A stretch of DNA of 64,000 nucleotides from Panulirus ornatus (GCF_036320965.1 NC_092249.1:9811279-9875278), one strand, 5' to 3'; counted from the stretch's first letter, positions 40,436-57,070 are shown. Notes: generated by a model not told the origin, from the letters alone. Numbers and translations: made by a program.

Positions 40436-40540
40436 TCGAAGTGAACTGGAGCGACCATGGAGCCACCCTTAAGTGTTCGGCCGCCAGCCCAGCTCTTCCA
40501 GAACGCACCGTCACCAACAGCTCTGTCTTCGATGTGCAGT
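40396..40540 (+). CDS. Exon 5 of 8 seen: second half of Ig3
   Basis: Acceptor CCCGTTCCAG at 40386-40395, donor GTGCAGT|GTGAGC at 40541. Phase 0 in, phase 1 out, 48 codons plus one base. DLSKRNVSRSWLELEVNW leads to SDHGATLKCSAASPAL, the E-F strands with the second Ig3 Cys, and ends NSSVFDVQ. The acceptor choice rests on frame continuity with exon 4. Five nearby decoy AGs exist upstream. Two potential N-glycosylation sites are seen (NVS, NSS). Confidence 0.84.
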
Positions 40541-41580
40541 GTGAGCATTTTTATCTTAACTAGTGCCAGCCAAACTCTTTCCCCACCATAGTTAACCAAC
40601 TAACCACTTTGTAAGACCTCGCTAAACACTTCGAATTAACACATTATCAACATGTTATCTAGGGCTAATTAGAGGATTTTTCCTCTCCCGTTGGAAGAGG
40701 ATATCATAAGAGTCACTCATCTTTTTTTTAGGTAAGTGGAGAAATAAAGTGCTTTACCTCATCCTTGTCTCTGAAACATGAGCAAATGTTCCATGGTATA
40801 ATAACTGGGCTGTTAACTCTGAAGGTTAGATGTGATTAGCGTCCCTGTAGTCTCATTCGTATATTAATCATGTAATTAGCTTAGTTAAGCTTCGGATGTG
40901 GTGGAATTAGTGAGTGGAGGTTCTTAATCGCACTTCCTCCACCTTTGTCGCGATCACCCGTATCTCCCTCTCCCGTAAGGCTTCTAATCCCTGACGGTCC
41001 TCGTGCTGCGTGCGGCCCTTCTTCGCGACCTCATAAGCGCTTAATGGCGGGATGTACTGATGTTTGGGGCGTAGTGCAGCTCTTGGCCGCTAGAGGCGCC
41101 ACGCTCTGTTTACTGTTTCTTTTCACATGAATCACACACACGCTTTTCACGGGATCTGGGCACGCAAAAGCTCGAAAATTGTGAAATGATGATAATGATA
41201 AGGCTGAAGATATACAGGGAAAATTCAGACAATATAGACGGAGGGACGGAAGTAAAATGGGTTTGTTAGTTAGATACTTGAGCTATTTCTGATTAACATT
41301 TACTCTCTATCTACCCTACGAGTGATTGGGTAGTTGTATATGTAGAAATATGCTAAAGAAATATCGAACAATGGCAGTTATATATTTATTCATGTCTTTT
41401 CAACTAGTAATCTTTATTTGACAATTCAGTTAGACCGAGAATCTAGATAACCTTTGTACTCATTTCATAAGAGAATTAACATTAAACAAACAAGACAGAT
41501 CATTAGTAGGTGAATCTTCTACAAAGTTAGTGGTGATATAGAATTACGAAGATGGGGCAAAAAATGATAGCCTTAGTGTG

Positions 41581-41584
<4 letters not shown>
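40541..41584. other. Intron sequence without a supported gene
   Basis: A 61-codon frame near 40945-41130 shows no domain. No repeat or element is visible until the TA tract. Confidence 0.5.

Positions 41585-41660
<76 letters not shown>
41585..41660. repeat. (TA)n microsatellite
   Basis: The left TA border of an inverted pair of short elements. Confidence 0.95.
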
Positions 41661-42516
<856 letters not shown>

Positions 42517-42754
42517 GCCCATGCTTCAGCTGAGGAGGTCATTAAATCTAACTGCTTTACTAGGAGATTTCTGGCGAGGGAAGGTTCTTTAGACACGGAA
42601 ATGTTTCAGTATACGTTAAGCGACGAAAGAATATTTGTATTTTCAAATACCGTAAGAGATGGAATATTGCACCTGTTGCACAGGCGCATCCGATCATAGG
42701 TGTTACTTATGAATACCTCCACTCCAGGTGGTTACCAATGGATGGTATATGGAA

Positions 42755-42925
42755 AACCCCACTTTGAAACAAGGCTATTGGGCCACTGTCAAAGAACAAG
42801 GCCATTGGTCACACTCGAAGAACAAAGCCAGTGAGTCACTGTTGAAGAAGAAGGCCAGTGGACCACTGTTAGAGAACGAAGTCAGTGGGCGAAGAACAAG
42901 GCCAGTGGGCTACCTTTGAAGAAGT
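42755..42925. repeat. ~30-bp minisatellite
   Basis: About six units of GAAGAACAAGGCCAGTGGGC followed by CACTGTT, with small indels. Confidence 0.88.
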
Positions 42926-43254
42926 ACATGATGGTCAGTGGAAATAGAGTGAAAACTGAGACTGTTACAAATATTACATTTGTTACCCACTCGTCACACC
43001 TGTCTCCTGTAACACCTGTTCTCTAATGTTAAACATTAGCCATATTGAGTTCTTTGATCATGTATGCTATTTTTTCATGTCCTGTACTCCAGTATATACT
43101 GTAACATGTAGTTAAGAAATTGCCCCCAAAAATTTTGCATTACATGTTGGAGTTGGTTGCGCTATTTTCTTCGGCTTTGTTCAATTTCTGCCATGCAGTG
43201 GTCAAGGAAAATTATTTCAAAGTATTGAAATTTGTTTGAAAGTATTATTATGAC

Positions 43255-43690
43255 GATTGCGACCCTTGAGCACGACTTTACGACGACCCTTGAGCACGAC
43301 GGTTACGACTTCCGTTGAGCGCGACTGTTAGGACCCTTGACAGACAGTGGTTACGACCCATGACCACGACAATCACGACGCTTTAGAAAGATGAATATGA
43401 CCCATGAGCACGACGGTTACGACCCTTTAGCACTGGTTACGACCCAAGACGGTAATGCCCTTTCTGCACAACGGTTACGACCTTTGACCACGACGATTAC
43501 GGCTCTCGAGCTACCGGTTACGAACCTTGAGGACGATAGTTACGACCCATAAGTACGATAGTCACGACAATCCCTTGAGCAGACGATACGACCAACCTTG
43601 AGCACGACAGTTACAACCCGTGAGCACGACCGTTACGACCCACGACGATGAAGGACTCTTGAGTACAATGGTTACGACCGCCCTTGAGAC
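43255..43690. repeat. ~22-27-bp minisatellite upstream of exon 6
   Basis: Units contain ACGACGGTTACGACCCTTGA followed by GCACG, about 18 copies and heavily drifted. It ends about 100 bp before exon 6 and copies no exon bases. Confidence 0.9.
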
Positions 43691-43792
43691 GGCAAAAATC
43701 TTGGAACACATCACTAGAAAAATTGTTCATTGCGTCATTTGGACCCGTATATGTAAGATCTTATAATAGCTTTCTCTCTCTGGTTTCCACAG

Positions 43793-43923
43793 TCTCGCCG
43801 CGTCTCCATCTGGCGTTGGGCAGGGTGCTTCAACCTGATGGCATTAAGGAAGGAATAGATGTTTACTTCCACTGTTCCGTCACGGCCAACCCCAGGGTCT
43901 ACAAGATCACATGGTACCATAAT
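43793..43923 (+). CDS. Exon 6 of 8 seen: first half of Ig4
   Basis: Acceptor GGTTTCCACAG at 43782-43792, donor CATAAT|GTAAGT at 43924. Phase 1 in, phase 0 out, 43 full codons. SPRLHLALGRVLQPDGI, KEGIDVYFHCSV with the first Ig4 Cys, and ANPRVYKITWYHN with the core Trp follow each other. The DIKEGDDVYFEC-ANPKAYKLSWFHN type block is the most conserved signature of Sidestep receptors that I know, and this exon carries its clear equivalent. This is the main basis for the family call. Confidence 0.9.
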
Positions 43924-45189
<1,266 letters not shown>

Positions 45190-45500
45190 CCTTTATAACA
45201 TATTCTGTAGTTTCCCCTTGCAATTCAACTGCCCAATCATCTACAAACAAGGGACTTTTATTTTCTAACAGATTCTATAGTTCCCCCTCCAGTACAACTG
45301 CCCATGAAAAACGGCATCGTGTGCAGACAACAGCCTTCTATTTCATCACGTAATAACAAAGTTTTCCTTTCATCTGAACCACCAGTGATTAACAGCATTG
45401 TCTGCACACAGCAGCCTCCTGTTTTCTAACGTATTTTGTGGTTTCCCATTTTATCTTAACCGCCCATGAGAAAACGGGATCATCTGCAAACAACTGTCTT
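45190..45500. repeat. ~80-bp degenerate minisatellite
   Basis: Four units containing TTTCTAACAGATTCTATAGT, CAACTGCCCATGA and TCTGCAAACAACAGCCTTCT. Identity between units is modest. Confidence 0.8.
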
Positions 45501-46184
45501 TCCCTTTTCTCGGGTCCGTCCGTCTTTTTTCTTATCATAGTCTTCTGCCAATATGGGTAAACTTAGTGCTTCCTCATTCTACCATTCATGAGTACTTTTT
45601 AATTGGGATGTGGCGTATGAGGGTCGCCCAGCCTCGGCAACAGACGGTTCAACCTTTCCTCCTCTCCTTTCGGAACGCTACCTACGTAATCTCTCTGTAT
45701 ACATCGTTCTTTTACACTAATCCTTGTAGGTTATCGCCAACGGTAAACATTCTTTTAGGATTTTACAGCTCATTTCTTTCGGCTCCATCTTCTCTACGTA
45801 TAGGTCGTACGCTGTGATAACTGTCTTATTTCTCAGACCTTTTCGTAATTCTTATGGGTGAAAAACATCCACACAGCCTCGCCTCTATCTTAATTTTCCC
45901 CTATCCATATCAGTCGCTTCCTCGCGTTTGATGTTCGTAACTCTGTCAAAATCATTTCGCCTCATATCTTATCTCACCAGCATTTAAGAACCTAATTCCG
46001 ATCTAAGATTCATGATATATTCTAAAGGCTTTTACCCCCGTCCAGTGTTACAGTGAAGAGCTCCTTCTAGTCCTTATGGTGGACTATCCTCATTCCAGGA
46101 GGCTAGAAAACCCTTCTAGACCCCCTCAGGTTTTGACGGTTTGTTTTTACAGTCCAGAGTCTCCATATGCATAGGTTTGGAATA
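45501..46184. other. Intron sequence without a supported gene
   Basis: Open frames without domains. Nothing else recognised. Confidence 0.45.
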
Positions 46185-46270
46185 CGAGGTACTCAAGCTG
46201 CCCTCCAGCAGAGAGCCTCGTCGTAGACCTTCAGGTCTTCTGTCATCTGGATTTTCCATGTACTCCCATG
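46185..46270 (-). repeat. Inverted unit of the exon-2 minisatellite
   Basis: The minus strand carries GGGAGTACATGGAAAATCCAG and TCTACGACGAGGCTCTCTGC, a diverged single unit of the 75-bp repeat that starts at the exon-2 donor. Confidence 0.8.
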
Positions 46271-46298
46271 TGCTCCGTGTGCTACACCCAAAAGTAAT

Positions 46299-46421
<123 letters not shown>

Positions 46422-46714
46422 TTTTCTCACCTCAATTCTGTCGATGTACCTAGGTCATCGTCTCCCATCAACAAAGAGGAGGTAGATTCTCCATGAAAGA
46501 ACTTACATCACAGTACACTCGCGCACTTACACAGCTCCCTATACCCCTTCCAGGCAACACACCTTTAACACACCCACTCACACACACTCTCCATCTCACT
46601 GCTGATCTTCGTTTTCTAAGTTCTGTTTGCCACACTGAAATTCACTTCCTTCGTCGTTTTCTAACGTCCTCTTTTTTACCTCTTTGAACAGGCCATCTCA
46701 GGGCTCTTCCCTTG

Positions 46715-47160
46715 ATGTTAAAAGTTTTGAAGAAGCTTTCTACTTTACTGTCTCCGTCTGTGTTGCTGGATAGGGAGGAGCCTTTTGATGTACTATCCCG
46801 TCTCCATCTATAGTAATGGGTGGGGAGGAGCCTTTTGCTTTACTATCCTGTCTCCATCTATAGTGGTGGGTGGGTAGGAGCCTTCTGCTTTACTATCCTG
46901 TCTCCATCTATAGTGGTGGGTGGGTAGGAGCCTTCTGCTTAGCTGTCCTGTTTCCATACATAGTGGTGAGTCGGGAGGAGCCTTCCATTGTATTATCCCG
47001 TCTCCATCCGTAATGGTGGATTGGGAGGAGCCTTCTGCTATACTATCCTGTCTCCATCTGTAGTGGTGGGTGGGAGGAGCCTTCTGATGTACTATCCAGT
47101 CTCCGTTGATAGTGATGGGTGGGCAGGAGCCTTCTATTTGACTATACTGTCACCATCTAT
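46715..47160. repeat. ~50-bp minisatellite, first block
   Basis: About eight units of GGGAGGAGCCTTCTGCTTTA, CTATCCTGTCTCCATCTATA and GTGGTGGGT. A second block of the same family lies at 51445-51680. Confidence 0.9.
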
Positions 47161-47189
47161 ATAGATTAGGAATGCAGGATACTATTACA

Positions 47190-47310
47190 GTCCACCAGCA
47201 GATAACCTCCTCATAGACCATCAAGTCTTCAACTATCTGGCTTTCCCATGTACTCCCACGTCCTCCAACAGGTAACCTCTTTGTAGACCATCAGGTCTCC
47301 TGTTATGTGG
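47190..47310 (-). repeat. Inverted units of the exon-2 minisatellite
   Basis: About 1.6 units. On the minus strand TACATGGGAAAGCCAGATAG and GATGGTCTATGAGGAGGTTA are near-identical to the array at 19816-20160. Confidence 0.88.
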
Positions 47311-47566
47311 GTTCCCTTCTAGGTTGATAAAACATATGATCGAAAATTTCAGTCTGTCGTCTTGTTATTGGAGATCCAGCTTGTAATTCTATGAATATGA
47401 ACTGCATAAGTATGCCTTCCGGCAGCTCGCGTCGCATATGCAAAATTCATGTTCTTATCTTTTCAAAGGTTTTCCAAAGAGACCCAGCTACTGGACAGCG
47501 CTATCTCCGATATCTATGCACCACCTTCTCTAAACTTCAGGAGATTTTCTCTCTCTCGGTATGTGA
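47311..47566. other. Intron sequence without a supported gene
   Basis: No feature recognised. Confidence 0.45.
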
Positions 47567-47690
47567 AATCCCTGGGGATTAGAGACAAGAAAAGATACTC
47601 CGCACGTAACTCCTGCGTGTCGTACATACAGAAACAGGGAATGGGGGGCCTAAAAATCCTCCCTTCCTCTATTATCACTGAAAAATTAGA
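47567..47690 (+). mobile_element. Old, diverged LINE or short-element 5' fragment
   Basis: ATCCCTGGGGATTAGAGACA, CTCCTGCGTGTCGTA and GGGGGGCCTAAAAATCCTCC match the 5' region shared by the LINE and short elements, with many substitutions. The 3' tail is absent. It is not flanked by a TA tract, unlike the young copies. Confidence 0.75.
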
Positions 47691-48007
47691 CACAGAGTAA
47701 CACATTTTCTAGTCCATTTGAGAATGTAGACAGTAACACATTTTCTTTTCTATCATTGTCAGTTATATAACTTTTTTCAAGATTATAGATGTTATACACA
47801 CAAAGCTTTGTCTTGTATACATTATCATCATCCATCATTTTGATTTTCAGAGACATTTAAGTCATCCTTAATTTTTTTCTCGATTAGTTAATCAAGAGCG
47901 TTTGTGTCTCAATATTTACCTCATAGTTATGTCATCTCATGTTTACAATTCTGATCCCCGTCCCACAAGTCATCTGGCAATTCTGAAGTACTGCTCGCTT
48001 ATTGTCC
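47691..48007. other. Intron sequence without a supported gene
   Basis: AT-rich sequence, no feature recognised. Confidence 0.45.
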
Positions 48008-48715
48008 CGTGTTGCACGTACCTTACCGTGTACCACGTACCTTACCGTGTACCACGTACCTTACCGTGTACCACGTACCTTACCTTGTACCACGTACCTT
48101 ACCGTGTACCACGTACCTTACCGTGTACCACGTACCTTACCTTGTACCACGTACCTTACCGTGTACCACGTACCTTACCTTGTACCACGTACCTTACCGT
48201 GTACCACGTACCTTACCGTGTACCACGTACCTTACCTTGTACCACGTACTATACCGTGTACCACATACCTTACCGTGTACCACGTACCTTACCTTGTACC
48301 ACGTACCTTACCGTGTACCACATATCTTACCTTGTACCACGTACCTTACCGTGTACCACATACCTTACCGTGTACCACGTAACTTACCTTGTACCACGTA
48401 CTTTACCGTGTACCACATACCTTACCGTGTACCACGTACCTTACCTTGTACCACGTACCTTACCGTGTACCACATATCTTACCTTGTACCACGTACCTTA
48501 CCGTGTACCACATACCTTACCGTGTACCACGTACCTTACCTTGTACCACGTACCTTACCGTGTACCACATACCTTACCTTGTATCACATACATTACCTTG
48601 TACCGCGTACCTTACCGTGTACCACGTACCGTACCGTGTACCACGTATCTTACCTTGTACCACGAACCCTACCGTGTGCCACGTGCCGTATCGTGCACCA
48701 CGTAGCGTAAGATGT
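48008..48715. repeat. 20-bp minisatellite, ~35 units
   Basis: Highly regular repeats of CGTACCTTACCGTGTACCAC. Main variants are CCGTGT/CCTTGT and CACGTA/CACATA. Each unit contains two GTAC palindromes. The G/T and CG/CA variants are not random: blocks of about 100 bp recur, so multi-unit segments were duplicated. All three + frames stay open (20-residue cycle). It is not a CRISPR array, since no spacers exist. Confidence 0.97.
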
Positions 48716-48818
48716 ACCATACGTCATTGGCGGGTAAAACCTCTTCCTTCATCCTATCCCCAACTGACAGCTTCCTCCCATCCTGACAGTGTACTTGGGG
48801 TAAACACGAGTTCATTAA

Positions 48819-49844
<1,026 letters not shown>

Positions 49845-50072
49845 CTTTAGCAAGGTAGCGACAGGGACAGGCTAAGAAAGGCCGCATTCTCTCGCTTCCA
49901 TTCTCTACCTGTCATGTGTAATAATCCGAAACTACAGCTCCACAGGCCCCACAGACCTTTCCATGGTTTCCCCTGGACGCTTCATATACCTTGGTTCAGT
50001 CCATTGAAGCTCCTTTCCCTATCACTCCCGTTCATTCTATCCCGTGCATGCCTTTCACCCTCCTGCAGGAAA
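49845..50072 (-). mobile_element. Old, diverged LINE 3' end, antisense
   Basis: Words TTTCCATGGTTTCCCCTGGA, CGCTTCATATACCTTGGTTC, AGTCCATTGA and TGCCTTTCACCCTCCTGCA align in order with the 3' UTR and last codons of the minus-strand LINE copies. AGCAAGGTAGCGACAGGGACA recalls the terminal hairpin. Divergence is far higher than in the TA-flanked copies. Confidence 0.75.
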
Positions 50073-50277
50073 ATATATAATATGTAATAAGTCCGTATCT
50101 GTACTGTCACTCGCCATCATGCGCACTAGAGGGTGTGACCATCAATTTTCATCTTCACAACACACTCGATTAGAACCTTACTTCATTCCAAAAGCCTTTG
50201 ACCTTAACTGCTGCTCACTGTTTATCCTTCCCCTGGGGCTGGGCTATGAATGTGCACCTGGCTCAGGCTGGTAACTA

Positions 50278-51412
<1,135 letters not shown>

Positions 51413-51444
51413 GGTTTCTTCACTATTTGCTTACGTCTTCATCA

Positions 51445-51680
51445 ATAATAGTGGGTGGGGAGGAGCCATCTGCTTTACTACCCTGTGTCCATCTATTGTG
51501 GAGTGTCTGAGGTATCCATCTTATTTACTATCCTGTCTCCTTCTATGTTGGTGGATGGAAAGAAGCATTCTTCTTAAATGTTCCGTTTCGATCTAAACTG
51601 TTGGATGGAAAGGAGCGTTCTTCTTAAATATCCCGTTTCCCTCTATGGTGGTGGGTGGGGAAGAGCCTTCTGAACTATCC
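51445..51680. repeat. ~50-60-bp minisatellite, second block
   Basis: GTGGGTGGGGAGGAGCCATC, TGCTTTACTACCCTG and TCCATCTAT are shared with the array at 46715-47160, in the same orientation and more degraded. Confidence 0.88.
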
Positions 51681-51739
51681 TGCCTTAATCTGCATATATT
51701 AGAAATTTATAACACTGACACTATCTTTCAGTACTTAAC

Positions 51740-51935
51740 CTTGTCCTAAACCTTCAGTTCTTCTATTATCTGGCTTTCTCTTGTATTCGCATGTCCTACA
51801 GCTGATAACCTCGTCACTGACCATCGGTTCTCCTGTCATCTGCCTTTCCCATGTACCCCCATGCCCTCCAGCAGATAACCTCGTCGTAGACCATCAGGTC
51901 TTCTGTCATCTGCCTTTCCCATGTACTCCTGCAAA
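51740..51935 (-). repeat. Inverted units of the exon-2 minisatellite
   Basis: Nearly three units. The + strand reads CAGATAACCTCGTCGTAGAC, CATCAGGTCTTCTGTCATCT and TTTCCCATGTACTCC, the reverse complement of the array beside exon 2. Confidence 0.9.
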
Positions 51936-52088
51936 TTTCCATAGTGAACACCACTCCACAGGCAACCACCTTAACGTCACAACACCACAACCCACAACAT
52001 TACCTAGAGTCAACATCAACCTCGACAAAAGGCCTACCTTCCTTTTTGTTGTCCCGCTATACTGACGAGGCCTTCGTCCCACCCACAG

Positions 52089-52248
52089 GACGAGGAGGTT
52101 CATCAGGATGCAGCCTCTGGTGTCCTGGTGTCCGACGACCACTTGGTCCTCCAAAAGATCAAGCGACGTTGGAGTGGCGCCTACGTCTGCAAGGCCTCCA
52201 ACGTTGTAGGGGATTCTACCTCCAATACCCTCTCAGTGACCATACAGT
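52089..52248 (+). CDS. Exon 7 of 8 seen: second half of Ig4
   Basis: Acceptor CCACCCACAG at 52079-52088, donor ATACAGT|GTAAAT at 52249. Phase 0 in, phase 1 out, 53 codons plus one base. SGVLVSDDHLVLQKIKRRW leads to SGAYVCKASNVVGDSTSN with the second Ig4 Cys, then TLSVTIQ. The SAGDYTCLASNSEGDGESNTL type of sequence is standard for this position in Sidestep receptors. The donor GTAAAT is weaker than the others. Confidence 0.88.
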
Positions 52249-53181
52249 GTAAATAATGTTGCCTTGTTTCATCTGGAAAACTGTCCCCTCCCACCAGTTG
52301 CTTCAGTTTTTACTTAGCTAGTGTCAGTACAGAGCAATAACTACTTCTAAAAGCAGCTTGAGTTTTCAATAATCATCCATCCTCTCTTAAGGCATAGAAA
52401 TTGTGTATGTTAAACTTTGTATTTAGCTTTGCATCAAAACACATATATATTCCACCAACAGTCCCGCTTATCCCAGAGGCAAAAATTACCTCAAATATCT
52501 CCATAACTTAGTAGCCTTCGATGCAGAAAGATTTTCATGTAATTTAGGATTCATTCTGTAATGATTATTTAAGACAATGGCGTCTATAGCAACATAGAGA
52601 GGAGAAGGATGTTTTGATAGAGTTCTTTGTCTGACGTTCCTTGTCTATGTTATAGGCAGGAGAAGGGTGTTTTGATTGAAAGAGTTCCCTGTCCAACGTC
52701 TCTTGTGCGTATCCTCATAATATTACCTGTGAGGAGGCTGCCCTTCTCATCAAGTCCCACTGAGGTCTACTCATGTGAGCCACAAGATATTTAAGATCAG
52801 TGTAGCCTCGCTTCTTGGACATTACAAGTACCTTAGGCTCTTACAATCTCTCTTGGAGCGTCTGAATACTCACGTCTGCCTTCATGAAGCACCCTGAAGT
52901 AACTTATTTGCTCTTTTCCAGGTTTTAAGTGTCCATATGACCTTAGACTTCGTTGGTCTTTTGACATACAAGTTAAGTATGATTCAATTGAGGAATTTCA
53001 TCTAGTGCTCTCAGTGGATCTAGAAGCTTACCCCTTGAGGGGGCACATTTCTGATAGATTAGTCGCCCTGTGACGGTATTGCCCGCCAAATAGAGAAAAA
53101 GTCTAATAAACGATGCAAGCAGAATGAATAGCAGTCATATACCTGTGAGTATATACTTATGTATTGGGCCCCCACCAACAG
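52249..53181. other. Intron sequence, one imperfect duplication
   Basis: The word block GGAGAAGGATGTTTTGAT followed by AGAGTTC...GTCTGACGTTCCTTGTCT occurs at about 52601 and again, changed, at about 52660. No gene or mobile element is visible in this shortest intron. Confidence 0.6.
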
Positions 53182-53318
53182 ACGCGCCCATCTGTGCCTC
53201 GTCGTCCACTGCTGTGTACAGGGCAGCGCTGGGAGAAGAAATCGTTCTTCCTTGTAGGGTCCTCTCCCATCCGAGGAATGTCACATTCTCGTGGACCTTT
53301 ATGAACACCCTAACCGAG
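53182..53318 (+). CDS. Exon 8 of 8 seen: first half of Ig5
   Basis: Acceptor CCACCAACAG at 53172-53181, donor ACCGAG|GTAGGT at 53319. Phase 1 in (split Tyr codon), phase 0 out, 45 full codons. [39 protein letters not shown] with the first Cys and core Trp, then MNTLTE. YAPVC...VYGAALxE is typical for the Ig4-Ig5 border of Sidestep proteins. The rest of Ig5 was not found before the right end of the window, so the next intron exceeds 10.6 kb. Confidence 0.88.
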
Positions 53319-53413
53319 GTAGGTATATATCACAATTTTGCCCGTGATCAAGTATATTCCTGAATCCACGGGGAAAATGAATCACGTGTTTCATTTTCCC
53401 CATGGACTCATAA

Positions 53414-53550
<137 letters not shown>

Positions 53551-53554
53551 TTTT

Positions 53555-54347
53555 TTTATTTTATTATACTATGTCGCTGTCTCCCGCGTTTGCGAGGTAG
53601 CGCAAGATAACAGACGAAAGAAATGGCCCAACACCCCCCCCCCCCCATACACATGTATATACATACGTCCACACACGCAAATATACATACCTACACAGCT
53701 TTCCATGGTTTACCCCAGACGCTTCACATGCCTTGCTTCAATCCACTGACAGCACGTCAACCCCGGTATACCACATCGCTCCAATTTACTCTATTCCTTG
53801 CCCTCCTTTCACCCTCCTGCATGTTCAGGCCCCGATCACACAAAATCTTTTTCACTCCATCTTTCCACCTTCAATTTGGTCTCCTTCTTCTCCCTGTTCC
53901 CTCCACCTCCGACACATATATCCTCTTGGTCAATCTTTCCTCACTCATCCTCTCCATGTGCCCAAACCACTTCAAAACACCCTCTTCTGCTCTCTCAACC
54001 ACGCTCTTTTTATTTCCACACATCTCTCTTACCCTTACGTTACTTACTCGATCAAACCACCTCACACCACACATTGTCCTCAAACATCTCATTTCCAGCA
54101 CATCCATCCTCCTGCGCAAAATCTTTTATCCATAGCCCACGCCTCGCAACCATACAACATTGTTGGAACCACTATTCCTTCAAACATACCCATTTTTGCT
54201 TTCCGAGATAATGTTCTCGACTTTCCACACATTTTTCAAGGCTCCCAAAATTTTCGCCCCTCCCCCACCCTATGTTTCCACTTCCGCTTCCATGGTTCCA
54301 TCCGCTGACAGATCCACTCCCAGATATCTAAAACACTTCACTTCCTC
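53555..54347 (-). mobile_element. LINE 3' fragment, 5'-truncated
   Basis: On the minus strand the coding part starts near [15 protein letters not shown] and ends at the stop near 53761, with several frameshifts (around 54115, 54220 and 54270). It has a short-type 3' UTR with a G-tract and hairpin. The truncated end meets (AT)8, then a LINE in the opposite orientation. Confidence 0.92.
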
Positions 54348-54360
54348 CATATATATATAT

Positions 54361-56115
54361 GCGTGCATAGTACCGTTGTACAATGGCAAAGTGGATGAGA
54401 ATGAGTGCTCAAGTTACAGAGGTGTAAGTTTGTTGATTATTCCTGGTAAATTATATGGGAGAGTGTTGATTGAGAGGATGAAGGCATGTACGGAGCATCA
54501 GACTGGAGAAGAGCATGTGGTTTCAGAAGTGGTGGAGGATGTGTGGATCAGGTGTTTGCTTTGAAGAATGTATGTGAGAAATACTTAGAAAGCAAATGGA
54601 TTTGTATGTAGCATTTATGGATTCGGAGAAGGCATATGATAGAGTTGATAGAGATGGTGTGGGAGGCAAGTTGTTAGAAGCAGTGAAAAGTTTTTCTCGA
54701 GGATGTAAGGCATGTGTACGTGTAGGAAGAGAGGAAAGTGATTGGTTCTCAGTGAATGTAGGTTTGCGGCAGGAGTGTGTGATGTCCCCATGGTTGTTTA
54801 ATTTGTTTATGGATGGAGTTGTTAGGGAGGTGAATGCAAGAGTTTTGGAAAGAGGGGCAAGTATGAAGTCTGTTGGGGATGAGAGAGCTTGGGAAGTGAG
54901 TCAGTTGTTGTTCGCAGATGATACAGCGCTGGTGGCTGATTCATGTGACAAACTGCAGAAGTTGGTGACTGAGTTTGGTAAAGTGTGTGAAAGAAGAAAG
55001 TTAAGAGTAAATGTGAATAAGAGCAAGGTTTAGGTACAGTATGGTTGAGGATCAAGTGAATTGGGAGGTAAGTTTGAATGGAAAAAAACTGGGGGAAGTA
55101 AAGTGTTTTAGATATCTGGGAGTGGATCTGGAAGCGGATGGAACCATGGAAGCGAAAGTGAATCGTACGGTGGGGGAGGGGGCGAAAATCCTGGGGGCCT
55201 TGAAAAATGTGTGGAAGTCGAGAACATTATCTCGGAAAGCAAAAATGGCTATGTTTGAAGGAATAGTGGTTCCAACAATGTTGTATGGTTGCGAGGCGTG
55301 GGCTATGGATAGAGTTGTGCGCATGAGGGTGGATGTGCTGGAAATGAGATGTTTGAGGACAATATGTGGTGTGAGGTGGTTTGATCGAGTAAGTGATGTA
55401 AGGGTAAGAGAGATGTGTAGAAATAAAAAGAGCGTAGTTGAGAGAGCAGAAGAGGGTGTTTTGAAATGGTTTGGGCACATGGAGAGAATGAGTGAGGAAA
55501 GATTGACCAAGAGGATATATGTGTCGGAGGTGGAGGGAACGAGGAGAAGTGGGAGACCAAATTTGAGGTGGAAAGATGGAGTGAAAAAGATTTTGAGTGA
55601 TCGGGGCCTGAACATTCAGGAGTGTGAAAGGCGGGCAAGGAATAGATTGAATTGGATCGATGTGGTATACCGGGTTCGACGTGCTGTCAATGGAGTGAAT
55701 CAGGGCAGGTGAAGCGTCTGGGGTAAACCATGGAAAGTTGTGTGGGGCCTGGATGAGAAAGGGAGCTGTGGTTTCGGGCATTATTGCATGACAGCTAGAG
55801 ACTGAGTGTGAACGAATTGGGCCTTTGTTGTCTTTTCCTAGCGCTACCTCGCACACATGAGGGGGGAAGGGGATGTTATTCCATGTGTGGCGAGGTGGCA
55901 ATGGAAATGAATAAAGGCAGACAGTGTGAATTGTGTGCACGTATATGTCTGTGTGTGTATATATATGTGTACATTGAGATGTATAGGTATGTATATTTGC
56001 GTGTTTGGACGTGTATGTATATACATGTGTATGGGGGTGGGTTGGGCCATTTCTTTCGTCTGTTTCCTTGCGCTACCTCGCAATCGCGGGAGACAGCGAC
56101 AAAGCAAAATAATAA
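54361..56115 (+). mobile_element. LINE copy, 5'-truncated, long-type 3' UTR
   Basis: It starts inside the RT (ACIVPLYNGKVDENE) directly after a TA tract. A 27-bp in-frame deletion joins DRD to [20 protein letters not shown] is retained near 54915. A frameshift lies near 55030, after which the frame is open to 55712 and lacks the usual stop (VYRVRRAVNG). The 3' UTR is the long type with AATGAATAAAGGCAGACAG and hairpin, then (TA)n. It is older than the short-type copies by its mutation load. Confidence 0.92.
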
Positions 56116-56120
56116 TGATG

Positions 56121-56562
<442 letters not shown>

Positions 56563-56574
56563 ATTTTTTTTTTT

Positions 56575-56797
56575 TTTTCATACTATCGGCCATTTCCCGC
56601 GATAGCGAGGTAGCGTTAAGAACAGAGGACTGGGCCTTTGAGGGAATGTCTTCTCCTGGCCCCCTTCTCTGTTCCTACTTTTGAAAAAAAAAAAAAATGA
56701 GAGGGGAGGATTTGCAGTCCCCGCTCCCTTCCCTTTTAGTCGCCTTCTACGACACGCAGCGAATACGTGGGAAGCATTCTTTCTCCCCTATCCCCAG
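56575..56797 (-). mobile_element. Short LINE-derived non-autonomous element
   Basis: A minus-strand copy between two TA tracts, 5' end TCCCTGGGGATAGGGG near 56800. It is slightly diverged, with a short deletion at GTCCCCGCTCCC. Confidence 0.92.

Positions 56798-57070
<273 letters not shown>

Noticed and set aside
47902..48710. 267-codon frame with YHVPYRVPRTLPCTTYLTVY cycles
   Set aside because: It is the 20-bp minisatellite read in one frame; the other two + frames are also open.
48008..48715. CRISPR-like regular array
   Set aside because: The repeats are contiguous without unique spacers, in an animal genome, and no cas genes are present.
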